64,000 nt of DNA, taken from positions 292,288 to 356,287 of the forward strand of contig JAWAHN010000002.1 of NCBI GenBank assembly GCA_038889235.1, written 5' to 3'. Positions 17,489 to 26,761 of this stretch are shown here, piece after piece; the stretch's first letter is position 1; every line of letters starts with the position of its first letter. The position numbers and the translations under genes are program-made. Under the pieces are notes generated by a model that was not told where the DNA came from, did not search any database, and worked only from the letters and a program-made list of their open reading frames with translations. This DNA comes from Candidatus Jordarchaeales archaeon (GTDB lineage Archaea > Asgardarchaeota > Jordiarchaeia > Jordiarchaeales > Freyrarchaeaceae).

Positions 17489-18193
17489 TCACGTAACCTT
17501 CAGTAGACTGTCAGGGTTCTCCAACGCCCTCTTTATAGGTGGGGTAAGCCAGAATACTCCAGCCCTCCAGTCGACTTCAACGTACCCCCTTAATTCGAGC
17601 CAGTTGAGCACCCTCCTCACAGATGACAGATCAAAGTTCATCATGTTTGCGAAACGACTGATGCCTCCAGCTTCCCCCTCAAACTTGTTAAGCAGGTTTA
17701 ACAGCGGAGCTGCTTTTCTTATTATTGACACAAGCAGCAATCTTAACGCATACGGAAGGTTTAACCCAGTTAAGGCGCTAGTCGCGATTACGGGAACTTC
17801 ATCTGGGATCCCAAAAACCTTCCTCACCACTTCTGGGGGGCGCGCTCCGTCCAGGTCCTGTTTGTTGGCAAGATACACGCGCACAGTATTGGGGAGAAAC
17901 TCGTCCACCTCCCTCATCACGGCAATAGCCTCACCGTCTGATCCGGGGTTAGCGCTATCAATTACGAAAAGCACTCCGTCAGTTCCTTTCGAGAGAATTT
18001 CCCTTAAAATCTTAAAGTGTTTCATACCAGGAGTTCCGAAGAGGTGGATCTTTAACCCCTCAATGTCCGTTCTTCCGTAATCTAGGGCGACAGTGGTTCC
18101 ATGTTTATCCACATGAATACTTTTCCCGCCTGAAAGGAACCTCACAATATTAGACTTACCCGAATGGTGTCCTCCAACAACCAGCACTTTCAA
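17489..18193 (-). CDS. Small GTPase with C-terminal winged-helix-like tail
   Basis: Residues 1 to about 160 form a Ras-like GTPase: P-loop GGHHSGKS (7-14), a switch I threonine region GTTVALDYG, FGTPG in place of the usual DxxG, NKQD (base recognition, near 111) and TSALTG. FGTPG is typical of the archaeal/bacterial COG2229-like group; the following Gln that usually helps catalysis is Met here (GTPGMKHF). Residues about 165-234 are not part of the core and look like a winged helix (SRFANMMNFDLSSVRRVLNWLELRGYVEVD). It is encoded between mfnE and mfnB; the link to methanofuran synthesis is only positional. The ATG at 18193 is the chosen start. Confidence 0.8.
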   Translation of the reverse strand: MKVLVVGGHHSGKSNIVRFLSGGKSIHVDKHGTTVALDYGRTDIEGLKIHLFGTPGMKHFKILREILSKGTDGVLFVIDSANPGSDGEAIAVMREVDEFLPNTVRVYLANKQDLDGARPPEVVRKVFGIPDEVPVIATSALTGLNLPYALRLLLVSIIRKAAPLLNLLNKFEGEAGGISRFANMMNFDLSSVRRVLNWLELRGYVEVDWRAGVFWLTPPIKRALENPDSLLKVT

Positions 18194-18285
18194 CCTGCCA
18201 CACCATCACCGAATTTTTCACCAACTAACGGGGGACCGATGCGGGTTAAATCAAGCACAAGACGTCCCTAAAAACTCTTTGCCGC

Positions 18286-19020
18286 TCAGATCCCCACGCA
18301 CCTTGGACAAGCCCCCCTAACTACCTCAACTAGTTCCCTCACCTTCGAACTTGTTATACGTCCCCTCAACCTATCATTTCCATCACACGCGGCCCCCCTC
18401 ACTCCGACTATGTCTGCTCCCAGCTTAGCAATCAACGGTAGCTCTTCTTTTCGAAGAGATCCAGCTAGGGCAACACTTAACCCTCTACTCTTTGCAAGTG
18501 AAACGAACCGAGTTATCCCACTTTCCCCCCAAAGGTCAACTAAACTGTTGCCATCCTTAACCGCAGTGTCAACCATAGCAACGTCGGCGCCAGCCTCCTC
18601 AACAACCGCCGGGATTAAAAACGGGTCTATTGCACCAACCCTCGCTGCATCAGCGTATCCGGCTATAACTACCTTGACAGCTGGGCTAAATTCCTTAACC
18701 GCCCTAACAACTTGCTTAGACAAGTAGACTGCATCCTCAAACCTACTTACACCGTAAAGACCAACTTTCACGTAGTCTACACCACAAACTGCAGCCCCCA
18801 AAGCCGCAAGGGCAATTGTACCCGGCTTGAAAGGCACATCACCAACTGTAGCGCTCACCTCAACGCTTCTTGGAACAACTTTGCGCACCCTCCGGATAAC
18901 CCAAGGAAAGTTAGCTCCAAGAGATCCCTCCGAAGGATTCTTAACGTCTATGATGTCTGCGCCTCCTGCAACGGCCTCTAAGGCCTCAACTTCATCAATA
19001 GGACTCACTAGAAGCTTCAC
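18286..19020 (-). CDS. mfnB: (5-Formylfuran-3-yl)methyl phosphate synthase (MfnB)
   Basis: A TIM-barrel enzyme that condenses glyceraldehyde-3-phosphate units to the furan precursor of methanofuran. The start LLVSPIDEVEALEAVAGGADIIDVKNPSEGSLGANFPWVI matches the MfnB family, with the lysine of DVKNPSEGSLGA in the expected place. VKVGLYG and LVDLWGESGI follow. The frame is open from ATG 19050, but GGTGG before the GTG at 19020 and family length (about 240) favour 19020. Its presence with mfnE shows this organism makes methanofuran or a relative. Confidence 0.9.
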   Translation of the reverse strand: MKLLVSPIDEVEALEAVAGGADIIDVKNPSEGSLGANFPWVIRRVRKVVPRSVEVSATVGDVPFKPGTIALAALGAAVCGVDYVKVGLYGVSRFEDAVYLSKQVVRAVKEFSPAVKVVIAGYADAARVGAIDPFLIPAVVEEAGADVAMVDTAVKDGNSLVDLWGESGITRFVSLAKSRGLSVALAGSLRKEELPLIAKLGADIVGVRGAACDGNDRLRGRITSSKVRELVEVVRGACPRCVGI

Positions 19021-19273
19021 AAAACCACCCAGTTTAAAAAATCGCCACACCTTTCTATTTAATCTTTCTTTTTTTATGAACGAAGATTAAATATGTGCAG
19101 ACTCGACACTCAAGATCCTCATCATTCCTTAAAAGGTCCGCGGGGTCAGACCTCTCATCGTCTGCAAGAAAAAACATGGTCCACTAAAAGAAATACTTTT
19201 CTCTCATTAGAATAGTGGTGGAGAAAAACAGCAGCACTCGGAAACAAAAAGAAAGAGAAAGAAGAGGGCTCGC

Positions 19274-21631
19274 TTACTTCTTGCGTACGAGTCTCGGCAA
19301 CAACGTTGGGTCTGGGATTTCCGTCGGCTTCCAGCCTCTATCTTTCAACTCGCGTAAGAGGTCTTCCTTGTAAGTGATCGGAATGTCGCCTTCCACTCTG
19401 ATGAACTTGTGGATGTCGTCTGGCCACTCTTTGCCAAGATACTTTCTGGTGAGGTCGATGTAGTGGCTTAGCTTAATCTGCCTTCCTTTAGTCGTGTCGT
19501 TTGGTCTCAGGCACAGTTTGGCTGTGAGAACAATGCATTCCTCTTTTGTCTCAGCTACCACTATCAAGTGCTCAGGTGTCGGTCCAACGTAAACTTTTTC
19601 GCCCGTCCTAGCGTTGTACACGTACCAGTCGTCGTCGATATCGCTTCTGCCTAAGTACTGCCGCCTATACTTGGCTCCGTGCGGCCCAACTATAACTGGT
19701 ATACCCCACATGTTGACTCCAGTTGCAATACTTGCAGCTTTCTGCGAGTAGGCGCCCCATGCTACACCGACAGCGCCCACACGGTTGAGAATGTAGTCTG
19801 CTATCTCCTCAAAGTTTCCTCTTAGGTTTCTTCTGGCAAAGATGCTTGCTATCTTCACTGCGGCTCCGACTATGTGGGAGTTCGCTACACATGAGCCAAC
19901 GTTGACTAGGCCTCCAGCGTCAAAGACGCCAGGATACTTCTCGTAAAGTGTTAATCCCTCCTCATCTCTGTACCTGCCTAGGTCCATGGCAGCGCAACCG
20001 CTGGCTACCACAATGTACCTTCTTTTCAGGAATTCCTCTGCCATCTCGATGAGGTCCTTGTGCCCGTTTGGATAGTTAGCACAACCAACATAAGCTATAA
20101 CGCCTGGAATTTCGCCAAGCACTATAGGTGAGCCAACAGTTCTAATTTCAGTGTCTCTTATCGGCCCTCTCCCAGTCCGCACCTTGTACTTATCTTCCTT
20201 AATCTGTTTCTCAGCCGCTTTAACTATGAGGTCGTGTACAGGTATATCTTGTGGACAAACCTGGCTGCACCTGTTGCATGAGACACACGCCTCATACAAG
20301 TCTGCAAGCTTGTTGAGGTTTCCTTCGGCAGCAGCTTTAACGGCGTAACCGGTTGGCAAATCTTCTGGACAAGCCCTTTGGCAAGTGTGGCAGAGAGTGC
20401 ACTTGGAGGCGAGCTTAACAAGCTCCTCCTTGTCGGGTATTATCTTGTATTTCTTCCTCAAGGGTGCTAGTTTCATCGCCACCTTAACAGCTACTTCGCC
20501 AGCCTTCTCTGGGTCAGATATGAAGACGCCATTATTCGTCTGGCTGAGCGCTCCCTTAACCAAGTCCTCCACTATAGCGTCAACAGGGTCGTTCGTTCTG
20601 TCAGGTAGCCCTCCGATATTCTTGTCGGTTGTAGCTATGAACGCAGCTTTAACCTTCCTGGCTTCGAGGAGCACGTCAGTTCGTATGCACTGCTCGTCCA
20701 CCATGACTACGTCGGGTGCACCAGACCTAATGTACCTCAGTTGCTTGCTTATTGTACCAACAATCTTGTACCTTGCATCATACCTCGTAATATCCCACGC
20801 CGTGCAGCATATACCTGCAACTTCGACATTGTCTTCTAAACCGTGCTCACGCAAGTAATCTATTATGCCAACTGAGGGTATGACGTTGTGCCCTATGACC
20901 AGTATCACGGGCTTTTCAAGGTCTACTACACCCATACCTATTTCAACCAGAGGCGCTTCAGGATCCCCTTTCGGGAACCCGAGGGTTGTTATTTGAATTA
21001 TGTCCGCTACTTCCATCGCCAAAGTGTCCATCAAGCCGATGTGGAGCGCTTTGGCTTCGAAATCGAGGAAATTGCTTTCCTGGCCTGTGTGAGTTGCAGA
21101 CAAGCAGTGAAGCACTTGCTCTTGAACATAATCGAGTACCGGAATGAAGTCCCTGAGAGTCTTCGGCCTAATCCCACAAACAGTCCTCGTTATCGGTGCC
21201 TCGACAGCTATATCGTCGCCCAGGTTTATTGGATAGTCCGGCCCGTATCTGCGGATTAGCTCATCAAGCATGTGTCTGGCGTGTCCAGCGTGGGCAGAGC
21301 AACCGATAAGACACGCCAAAAGGACTATGCGTCCTTGCTGATCTCCAATGTTTATTCCGCAGGCACCCCTCTTACCGGCAGTTAGGTCACAATGGCCGAA
21401 GGTACATAGACAGCATTTGTCACAGAATGGTGCGTAAAACGGTTTGTAACGTTTTAAAAGAGTGTGCGCCCAGTTTCTAGTGGTGAGCAAGTTAGGGAAC
21501 GGCATTGGTCCCTGCGGTTCCCACTCTTCCTCTTCTTCAATTATCTCTCCTATGTACATTTCGAGGTTCTTGAACGAAGCCATCCCTGTGCTCAGTGAGT
21601 CGGCCTTTATCTTCGCGGCAGGCCTAACCAT
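19274..21631 (-). CDS. cdhA: Acetyl-CoA decarbonylase/synthase CO dehydrogenase alpha subunit
   Basis: Catalytic CO dehydrogenase of the archaeal CODH/ACS complex. An N-terminal cysteine cluster (CDKCCLCTFGHC) and, around residues 400-465, two ferredoxin-type sets (CTLCHTCQRACPED and CVSCNRCSQVCPQD) mark it as the archaeal form. Further cysteines and His (IGCSAHAGHARHM, HNVIPSVG, GICCTAWD) build the active site. About 785 residues is normal. TGG-AGGG precedes ATG 21631, which I prefer over an in-frame TTG at 21661. The other complex subunits are not next to it. Regulation is not evident, but a TATA-like site may precede it. Confidence 0.96.
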   Translation of the reverse strand: MVRPAAKIKADSLSTGMASFKNLEMYIGEIIEEEEEWEPQGPMPFPNLLTTRNWAHTLLKRYKPFYAPFCDKCCLCTFGHCDLTAGKRGACGINIGDQQGRIVLLACLIGCSAHAGHARHMLDELIRRYGPDYPINLGDDIAVEAPITRTVCGIRPKTLRDFIPVLDYVQEQVLHCLSATHTGQESNFLDFEAKALHIGLMDTLAMEVADIIQITTLGFPKGDPEAPLVEIGMGVVDLEKPVILVIGHNVIPSVGIIDYLREHGLEDNVEVAGICCTAWDITRYDARYKIVGTISKQLRYIRSGAPDVVMVDEQCIRTDVLLEARKVKAAFIATTDKNIGGLPDRTNDPVDAIVEDLVKGALSQTNNGVFISDPEKAGEVAVKVAMKLAPLRKKYKIIPDKEELVKLASKCTLCHTCQRACPEDLPTGYAVKAAAEGNLNKLADLYEACVSCNRCSQVCPQDIPVHDLIVKAAEKQIKEDKYKVRTGRGPIRDTEIRTVGSPIVLGEIPGVIAYVGCANYPNGHKDLIEMAEEFLKRRYIVVASGCAAMDLGRYRDEEGLTLYEKYPGVFDAGGLVNVGSCVANSHIVGAAVKIASIFARRNLRGNFEEIADYILNRVGAVGVAWGAYSQKAASIATGVNMWGIPVIVGPHGAKYRRQYLGRSDIDDDWYVYNARTGEKVYVGPTPEHLIVVAETKEECIVLTAKLCLRPNDTTKGRQIKLSHYIDLTRKYLGKEWPDDIHKFIRVEGDIPITYKEDLLRELKDRGWKPTEIPDPTLLPRLVRKK

Positions 21632-21785
21632 TATAGCCCTCCACTCAGCTCTCAACTTCAAGTCAACAAAAGTACATTTTTATTTTAAAAGTTTCGTTAT
21701 AATGCTTCTGGGAAGAAGCGCCTTCAAATTATTTGGTTAAAAGAAAAATTAAAATGACGTTTTCCAATGTGAACGCGCAAAAACG

Positions 21786-22667
21786 TTATAGTCCGAGCTC
21801 CTTTAGGTATATGAAGTACTTCCCCAGTTTCCCCTGGTAGTTTCCAGCTGTTATTTTAACTACACCGGGCATCTCTATTGCCGCTTTAATTCCTTCTTTC
21901 ATTGCTTGTTTTACTTGGTCTAGTGTAAGTCCGTTTATCACTATTTCATAGACGCAGCCAACCCCTTCTGGTATCTCACTGTCCCCAACAACTCCCTTAA
22001 GAGTCGGACACAACTTGTGGTTGGTTGTCGCCTTCATGAACTTGTACTTCAGCGAGCCTACTTTGCTGCCGCTCCTGCATATTCCTCCAGGGAATGGGAG
22101 TATAACGTTGTCCACCTTTCGTATGGCTTCCACAGCTGCCTCGGCTGCAGCCAGCCCCTTCTCCCAGTTCTCCGCTAGTATCATGAAGTTTCCGCCCGCA
22201 ACACCCTTCCTTATCCCTAAAGTTTCCTCTATTTTAAAAACTCCCTCCATGACTGGTATCTCGTGTATCGTCCTCCCTTTAAGTTCAGTTTTCGTTTGGA
22301 ACCCGTCTCCGAAGTACCTCATTTTAGCCCCTGTGTCGAGTTTCTCCTCGGGCTCTGGCATAGCGTCAAAAACAGCTGTTGTCGGACAGGTGAGTACACA
22401 CTGTCCCAGTCTGTTCAAAAGCACGTGGTCGAGGTTCTTCTTGGGGGCGAAAAACATCACCACTACGCCTGGTCTACCGTCAGGGGTTTCAGATGCCGGA
22501 ACAGCTTTTTCTATTCCAGCTTCGGCGTCACACCCTATCATGGACGTCGCGTACCCTGCAGCCACGGACGCCGCAGTTCTAGCCCATTTCTCACTTGCAG
22601 CTGTTATGAGAACTCTGGCAGCCCAAAGGCTGAACGCCTCGGCAAAGGTATCTTCTATTACGACCAA
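21786..22667 (-). CDS. ftr: Formylmethanofuran--tetrahydromethanopterin formyltransferase
   Basis: Transfers the formyl group from formylmethanofuran to H4MPT, an early step of the archaeal methyl branch. The 293-residue sequence matches Ftr throughout, including DTFAEAFSLWAAR, the GYATSMIGCDAEAGIE segment, FFAPKKNLDHVLLNRLGQCVLTCPTTAVFDAM, and FPGGICRSGSKVGS. The TTG at 22667 is preceded by GGGAGGG. It is divergent from mtd, with 164 bases between. This is direct evidence for methanofuran/H4MPT chemistry. Confidence 0.97.
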   Translation of the reverse strand: MVVIEDTFAEAFSLWAARVLITAASEKWARTAASVAAGYATSMIGCDAEAGIEKAVPASETPDGRPGVVVMFFAPKKNLDHVLLNRLGQCVLTCPTTAVFDAMPEPEEKLDTGAKMRYFGDGFQTKTELKGRTIHEIPVMEGVFKIEETLGIRKGVAGGNFMILAENWEKGLAAAEAAVEAIRKVDNVILPFPGGICRSGSKVGSLKYKFMKATTNHKLCPTLKGVVGDSEIPEGVGCVYEIVINGLTLDQVKQAMKEGIKAAIEMPGVVKITAGNYQGKLGKYFIYLKELGL

Positions 22668-22831
22668 TCTTAAAACCCTCCCTTCCGAGTTTAACCTAAC
22701 TTTTTTAAATCTCTCTCATTTAATAGGTTTGCGCTTCTTATGGCCTCTTCCGGAGAAAATAGTGAAGAAAAACTTTTTTAGTTCATTGCTTCCCTTTTTG
22801 AGAGAATTCGCCGCATCTCTAGGTGGTTGTT

Positions 22832-23665
22832 ATGAGCGTCGTTAAAGTATGTGTTTTAAAGGCTGGAAATATAGGTTCCGCCCCGCTACTGGAACTCCTG
22901 CTAGACGAAAGGGCTGACAGGAATGACATAGACGTGAGAGTTATCAGCTCTGGAGCTAAGCTTAACCCTGAGCAAGCCGAAGAGATCGCTGAGAAAGTTT
23001 TCGAGTTTAAACCGGATCTTGTAATCGTCGTGAGTCCAAACGCTGCACTTCCAGGGCCAAGCAAGATAAGGGAAGTAATGGCTAAAGCTGGGGTGCCAAC
23101 CATAGTCATAACGGATGCTCCAGGGAAGAGGGCTAAGGAGGATATAGAAGGAAAGAAGCAGGGATACATCATAGTCAACGCGGACGCTATGATAGGCGCG
23201 AGGAGAGAGTTCCTCGACCCAGTTGAAATGGCTTTGTTCAACGCAGACGTCATAAAGGTCCTAGCGATAACTGGCGCTCTCTCGGTAATATACCGGGAGA
23301 TTGATAAGGTCATAGACTCGATAAAGAAGGGAGTAACACCCGAACTGCCAAGGATTATAGTCGACAAGGAAGTAGCTGTCGAGGCAGCGGGCTTCAGCAA
23401 CCCCTACGCTAAAGCCAAAGCTATGGCTGCATACGAGGCGGCTTCTAAAGTGGCAGACCTCAACGTTGAAGGATGCTTTAAGGTGCAAGAGCCGGAAAGA
23501 TACATACCAATAATTGCAGCCGCTCACGAGCTAATGAGGAAAGCAGCACTGCTTGCTGATGAGGCCAGAGAGCTCGAAAAGTCGGGTGACACCGTCTTCA
23601 GAATGCCGCACAAGAAATCGGGCGAGTTGGTCTCCAAGAGAAAGCTTCTAGAGAAACCAGCATAA
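22832..23665 (+). CDS. mtd: F420-dependent methylenetetrahydromethanopterin dehydrogenase
   Basis: Oxidises or forms methylene-H4MPT using coenzyme F420. The protein begins KVCVLKAGNIGSAPLLELLLDERADR and contains DFVIVVSPN-type motifs (LVIVVSPNAALPGP), VITDAPGKRAKEDI and QGYIIVNADAMIGARREFLDPVEMALFNADVIKVLAITGA, all typical of Mtd. AGGTGG (22821-22826) precedes the ATG at 22832; an in-frame GTG at 22823 lies too close to it. The length of about 277 matches methanogen and Archaeoglobus enzymes. It shares the divergent region with ftr. Confidence 0.96.
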   Translation: MSVVKVCVLKAGNIGSAPLLELLLDERADRNDIDVRVISSGAKLNPEQAEEIAEKVFEFKPDLVIVVSPNAALPGPSKIREVMAKAGVPTIVITDAPGKRAKEDIEGKKQGYIIVNADAMIGARREFLDPVEMALFNADVIKVLAITGALSVIYREIDKVIDSIKKGVTPELPRIIVDKEVAVEAAGFSNPYAKAKAMAAYEAASKVADLNVEGCFKVQEPERYIPIIAAAHELMRKAALLADEARELEKSGDTVFRMPHKKSGELVSKRKLLEKPA

Positions 23666-23745
23666 AAAGCCTCTCCCTACCTTTTCCCTCCACAGTTAGT
23701 TTTCTAAGTTTACCTGCACGAGATGAATGAGAAAGGTGAGGGCTG

Positions 23746-24036
23746 TTGCTTTCGAAAATCCCTATCAAGTTAGATAAGGTTAACAAAGAAAATACTAACC
23801 GGGAAGTGTTGCGCGTCGCCATGATCGCTGAGTTGGATGCAATCAACCTATACGAGCAACTCGCAGCGATGACAGAAGATGTAAACCTGAGGAAGCTTCT
23901 TCTAGACGTGGCTAAGGAAGAGAAGACGCATTTTGGTGAATTCCAAGCTTTGCTTTTGAGGCTCGATGGCGAGCAGGTTAAGGAGCTTGAGGAAGGACGC
24001 AAAGAAGTTGATGAGCTCATCGGGAAGAAGTCTTAG
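23746..24036 (+). CDS. Ferritin-like/rubrerythrin-type protein
   Basis: A 96-residue helical protein (IAELDAINLYEQLAAMTEDVNLRKLLLDVAKEEKTHFGEFQALLLRLDGEQ) with two ExxH-type iron ligands in the EEKTH segment and the first E in IAELDA. It resembles the small ferritin-like proteins that, in Pyrococcus, are fused or linked to encapsulin shells. The length is one ferritin-like half, so it likely oligomerises. It starts at TTG 23746, after GGTGAG. No encapsulin gene is in the window. Iron storage or oxidative protection is probable. Confidence 0.8.
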   Translation: MLSKIPIKLDKVNKENTNREVLRVAMIAELDAINLYEQLAAMTEDVNLRKLLLDVAKEEKTHFGEFQALLLRLDGEQVKELEEGRKEVDELIGKKS

Positions 24037-24971
24037 GGCATCTCACTTAGCGCCACCTCTAAGATCTCTTCAACCCCTCTCTTAAGGATGCTGATGTGTA
24101 CCCTATCTCCACTCTTTCTCTTATGTATCTCCCTAAGCAAGTCTTCAACGCTCTTGATTCTGGCGCCGTCAAGTCTAAGTATAATGTCCCCCGCCTCTAT
24201 TCCAGCCCGGTATGCTGGCCCGCCCTCAATCACTCTCGTCACCAGCACGCCTTCAACCGGCGGTAAGTTGTACTGACGCGCCACGCCCTCGGTCAAACCT
24301 AACCCGACTATCCCTATCCATGGTCTCGAAAACACTCTTCCACTGATTATCTCATCAGCGCACTTCTTGGCTACATTTATTGGAATAGCGAACCCTATTC
24401 CTTGAGCGAAGGGAACTATCGCAGTACTTATCGCCACAACCTTACCCCTAACGTCGACAAGCGGCCCCCCGCTATTCCCGGGGTTTATGGCTGCATCTGT
24501 CTGAACCAAGTTCTCCAATAACAATCCACCCTCAGCCTCTATGGTTCTATTAAGCGCGCTTATCACACCCGACGTGACAGTCGGCCCCCCGGCAAGCCCA
24601 AAAGGGTTCCCAATAGCGTAAACTCTTTGACCAACCCTTAGTTTATCCGAGTCGCCGAGCTCAGCTGCTGGAAGCCCATCCGAGTTAACCTTAACGACAG
24701 CTATGTCGTGCAAAAGGCATGAGCCAACAACTTCTCCCTCAAATACTTCACCGTTCCAGAGAGTTACACTAATCCTCCTAGCACCCCTAACAACGTGGTT
24801 ATTCGTTAAAATGTAACCCTTCGAATCTATTATCGTCCCTGAACCAACGCCTTTAACGGGAACAACTTGGTAAAACATGGCATGGACAAGCTTTACCGTG
24901 CTAATGTTAACTACACTTTTGCTGGCCTTCTCCAAGAGGTCAAGCACTTCCTCCTCACTTGGACTGGACAA
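24033..24971 (-). CDS. HtrA-family serine protease
   Basis: A trypsin-like protease with one C-terminal PDZ domain (about residues 205-312). The catalytic triad is visible: His in TNNHVVRG, Asp in HDIAVVKV and Ser in GNSGGPLV. The longest frame begins at 25007, but GTAGGAGGT and a TATA-like element upstream place the likely start at TTG 24971. That leaves no signal peptide, so the protein is probably cytoplasmic or membrane-associated through unknown means. It ends convergently with the ferritin-like gene, overlapping by four bases. Confidence 0.9.
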   Translation of the reverse strand: MSSPSEEEVLDLLEKASKSVVNISTVKLVHAMFYQVVPVKGVGSGTIIDSKGYILTNNHVVRGARRISVTLWNGEVFEGEVVGSCLLHDIAVVKVNSDGLPAAELGDSDKLRVGQRVYAIGNPFGLAGGPTVTSGVISALNRTIEAEGGLLLENLVQTDAAINPGNSGGPLVDVRGKVVAISTAIVPFAQGIGFAIPINVAKKCADEIISGRVFSRPWIGIVGLGLTEGVARQYNLPPVEGVLVTRVIEGGPAYRAGIEAGDIILRLDGARIKSVEDLLREIHKRKSGDRVHISILKRGVEEILEVALSEMP

Positions 24972-25229
24972 CCCACAACCTCCTACGAGTGAAAAATATA
25001 GCCTCAACTTTATAATAATCTTCTCTCCACGATATCTCCTCTATATCTGCATCTCTATAAAACTCTTCTCTACAAAATAATTGTAAAAAGGATCTCTATT
25101 ATTGAGGGTATTTTAAGTACTCCCTTATTTTATGTAGAAGTATAGCTCCGCCACCAGTACTCGGGGTCTATAAGCCATTTTAGGCCACTTTTTCTAGTTT
25201 TCTCCCGTTACTCGCGGCTTTAACGTGTT

Positions 25230-26518
25230 TCATGCAAACTTGCGCGGGTCTGTTATCTCTCCTGTGACGGCCGAGGCGGCTACAGTTGCCGGCGACGCTA
25301 AGTATATCTTCGCATCCTTGCTCCCCATTCTGCCAACAAAGTTCCTGTTAGACGATGATATGCACACTTCACCGGGAGCCAGGAGGCCTAGATGCGCCCC
25401 TATGCACGGCCCACAGGTTGGGTTGCAGACCACGCAGCCTGCTTCGAGGAATATCTCTATCAGTCCCTCCTTCATAGCTTTCAAGTATACTTCCTTCGAT
25501 GCCGGTATCACTATCGCTCTGACCATATCTGCAACCTTTCTTCCTTTGAGTATCTTCGCAGCAATCCTGAGGTCTTCGAGCCTTCCATTGGTGCATGAGC
25601 CTATGAACGCCTGGTCTATTTTTACACCCTCAACTTCCGAGACCGGGACGGAGTTTTCCGGGCTTGGAGGTTTAGCCACCTGCGGCTCAAGGTTAGTGAC
25701 ATCCACATCTATGACTTCCTCATATTCAGCGTCGGGGTCGTTGTAGACTGGTTTAAACGGCTGTCTGGCTCTCTCTTTGATCCATTGCAGGGTTTTTTCA
25801 TCCGGCTCTATTATGCCCGTTTTCCCGCCCGCCTCTATCGCCATGTTACAGAGGGTGAAGCGAGCATCCATGCTGAGCTCCCTAATAGTGTTACCTGCAA
25901 ACTCCATAGCTTTGTAGCTTGCCCCCTCAACACCTATCTCGCCTATTATGTGAAGGATTATGTCTTTACCCATAACCATTGGTTGAAGCTTTCCCTCCAC
26001 GTTAAACTTGACCGTTGAGGGAACCTTAAACCAGATTTCTCCTGTCGCCAGCACAATGGCCATGTCCGTTGCACCCATCCCAGTAGCAAAGGCGCCCAGC
26101 GCTCCGTAAGTCGTCGTATGCGAGTCACTCCCGACGACAAGATCCCCAGGCTTAACAAATCCCTTCTCAGGAAGGACGACGTGGCATATACCCTCGCGCA
26201 TGTCAAGCCAGTTCTTGATCCCGTACTTTTTCACAAACCTCCTACACGTAGCGTGTACAACAGCTGCATCGATGCTCGGCGCAGGGGTCCAGTGGTCTAT
26301 AAGTGCAACCACCTTTTCAGGGTCCCAAATCCTATCTAGGCCCAGCTCCTCATATATGTCCGCTATCCGCAGTTCGGCGCAGCCCGCTAGTGGGCGGCGC
26401 TTCCGAGCATCTCGTGGACCATCACGAGGTCAACCTTTGCGTTAACAATTTCACCCGGCTCAACTCGCTCCTTGCCCGAATGGGATGCAAGTATCTTCTC
26501 CGAAATAGTCATCCCCAT
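25230..26518 (-). pseudogene. leuC: 3-Isopropylmalate dehydratase/homoaconitase large subunit, frameshifted near N-terminus
   Basis: Aconitase-family large subunit. Frame 1 opens at ATG 26518 (GGAGG upstream), runs [20 protein letters not shown]... to residue 43 and stops at TAG 26387-26389. The remaining protein continues in another frame ([20 protein letters not shown]) and goes on through GSDSHTTTYGALGAFATGMGATD, the 4Fe-4S cysteine of FIGSCTNGRLED, and CNPTCGPC to a normal end at 25230. The shift lies near 26388-26400, within a GC-rich palindromic stretch. The gene is either a true pseudogene or a one-base sequencing/assembly error. Homoaconitase or leucine-pathway function cannot be told apart. 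The partner small subunit is not nearby. Confidence 0.85.
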
Positions 26519-26761
26519 CTGCGCTAACCTCCAGAGGAACGCTCTCCACGGACATTAAACATCTCCGTTAAAAAACTTGATGGAACCCGAAACAAGAACC
26601 CGGAAAGCAGAAGCCCAACGGGGAAAGACTACACCACAGTTTTACCTGAAGAGACTGCCACAGAAAAATGGGTTACATTTATTAGGATTTTTAGGGCTAG
26701 TCTATGGTGACTCTCCACTGTTTTTCACGTTTTCCTTATTAATTAACGGTGGTTGTATGCA

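Noticed and set aside
18286-19050. MfnB starting at ATG 19050
   Set aside because: The ten extra residues are not typical and GGTGG lies immediately before GTG 19020.
25230-26312. Reading the leuC gene as a normal 360-residue protein from GTG 26312
   Set aside because: It lacks the conserved N-terminus, which is present upstream in another frame with its own ribosome site.
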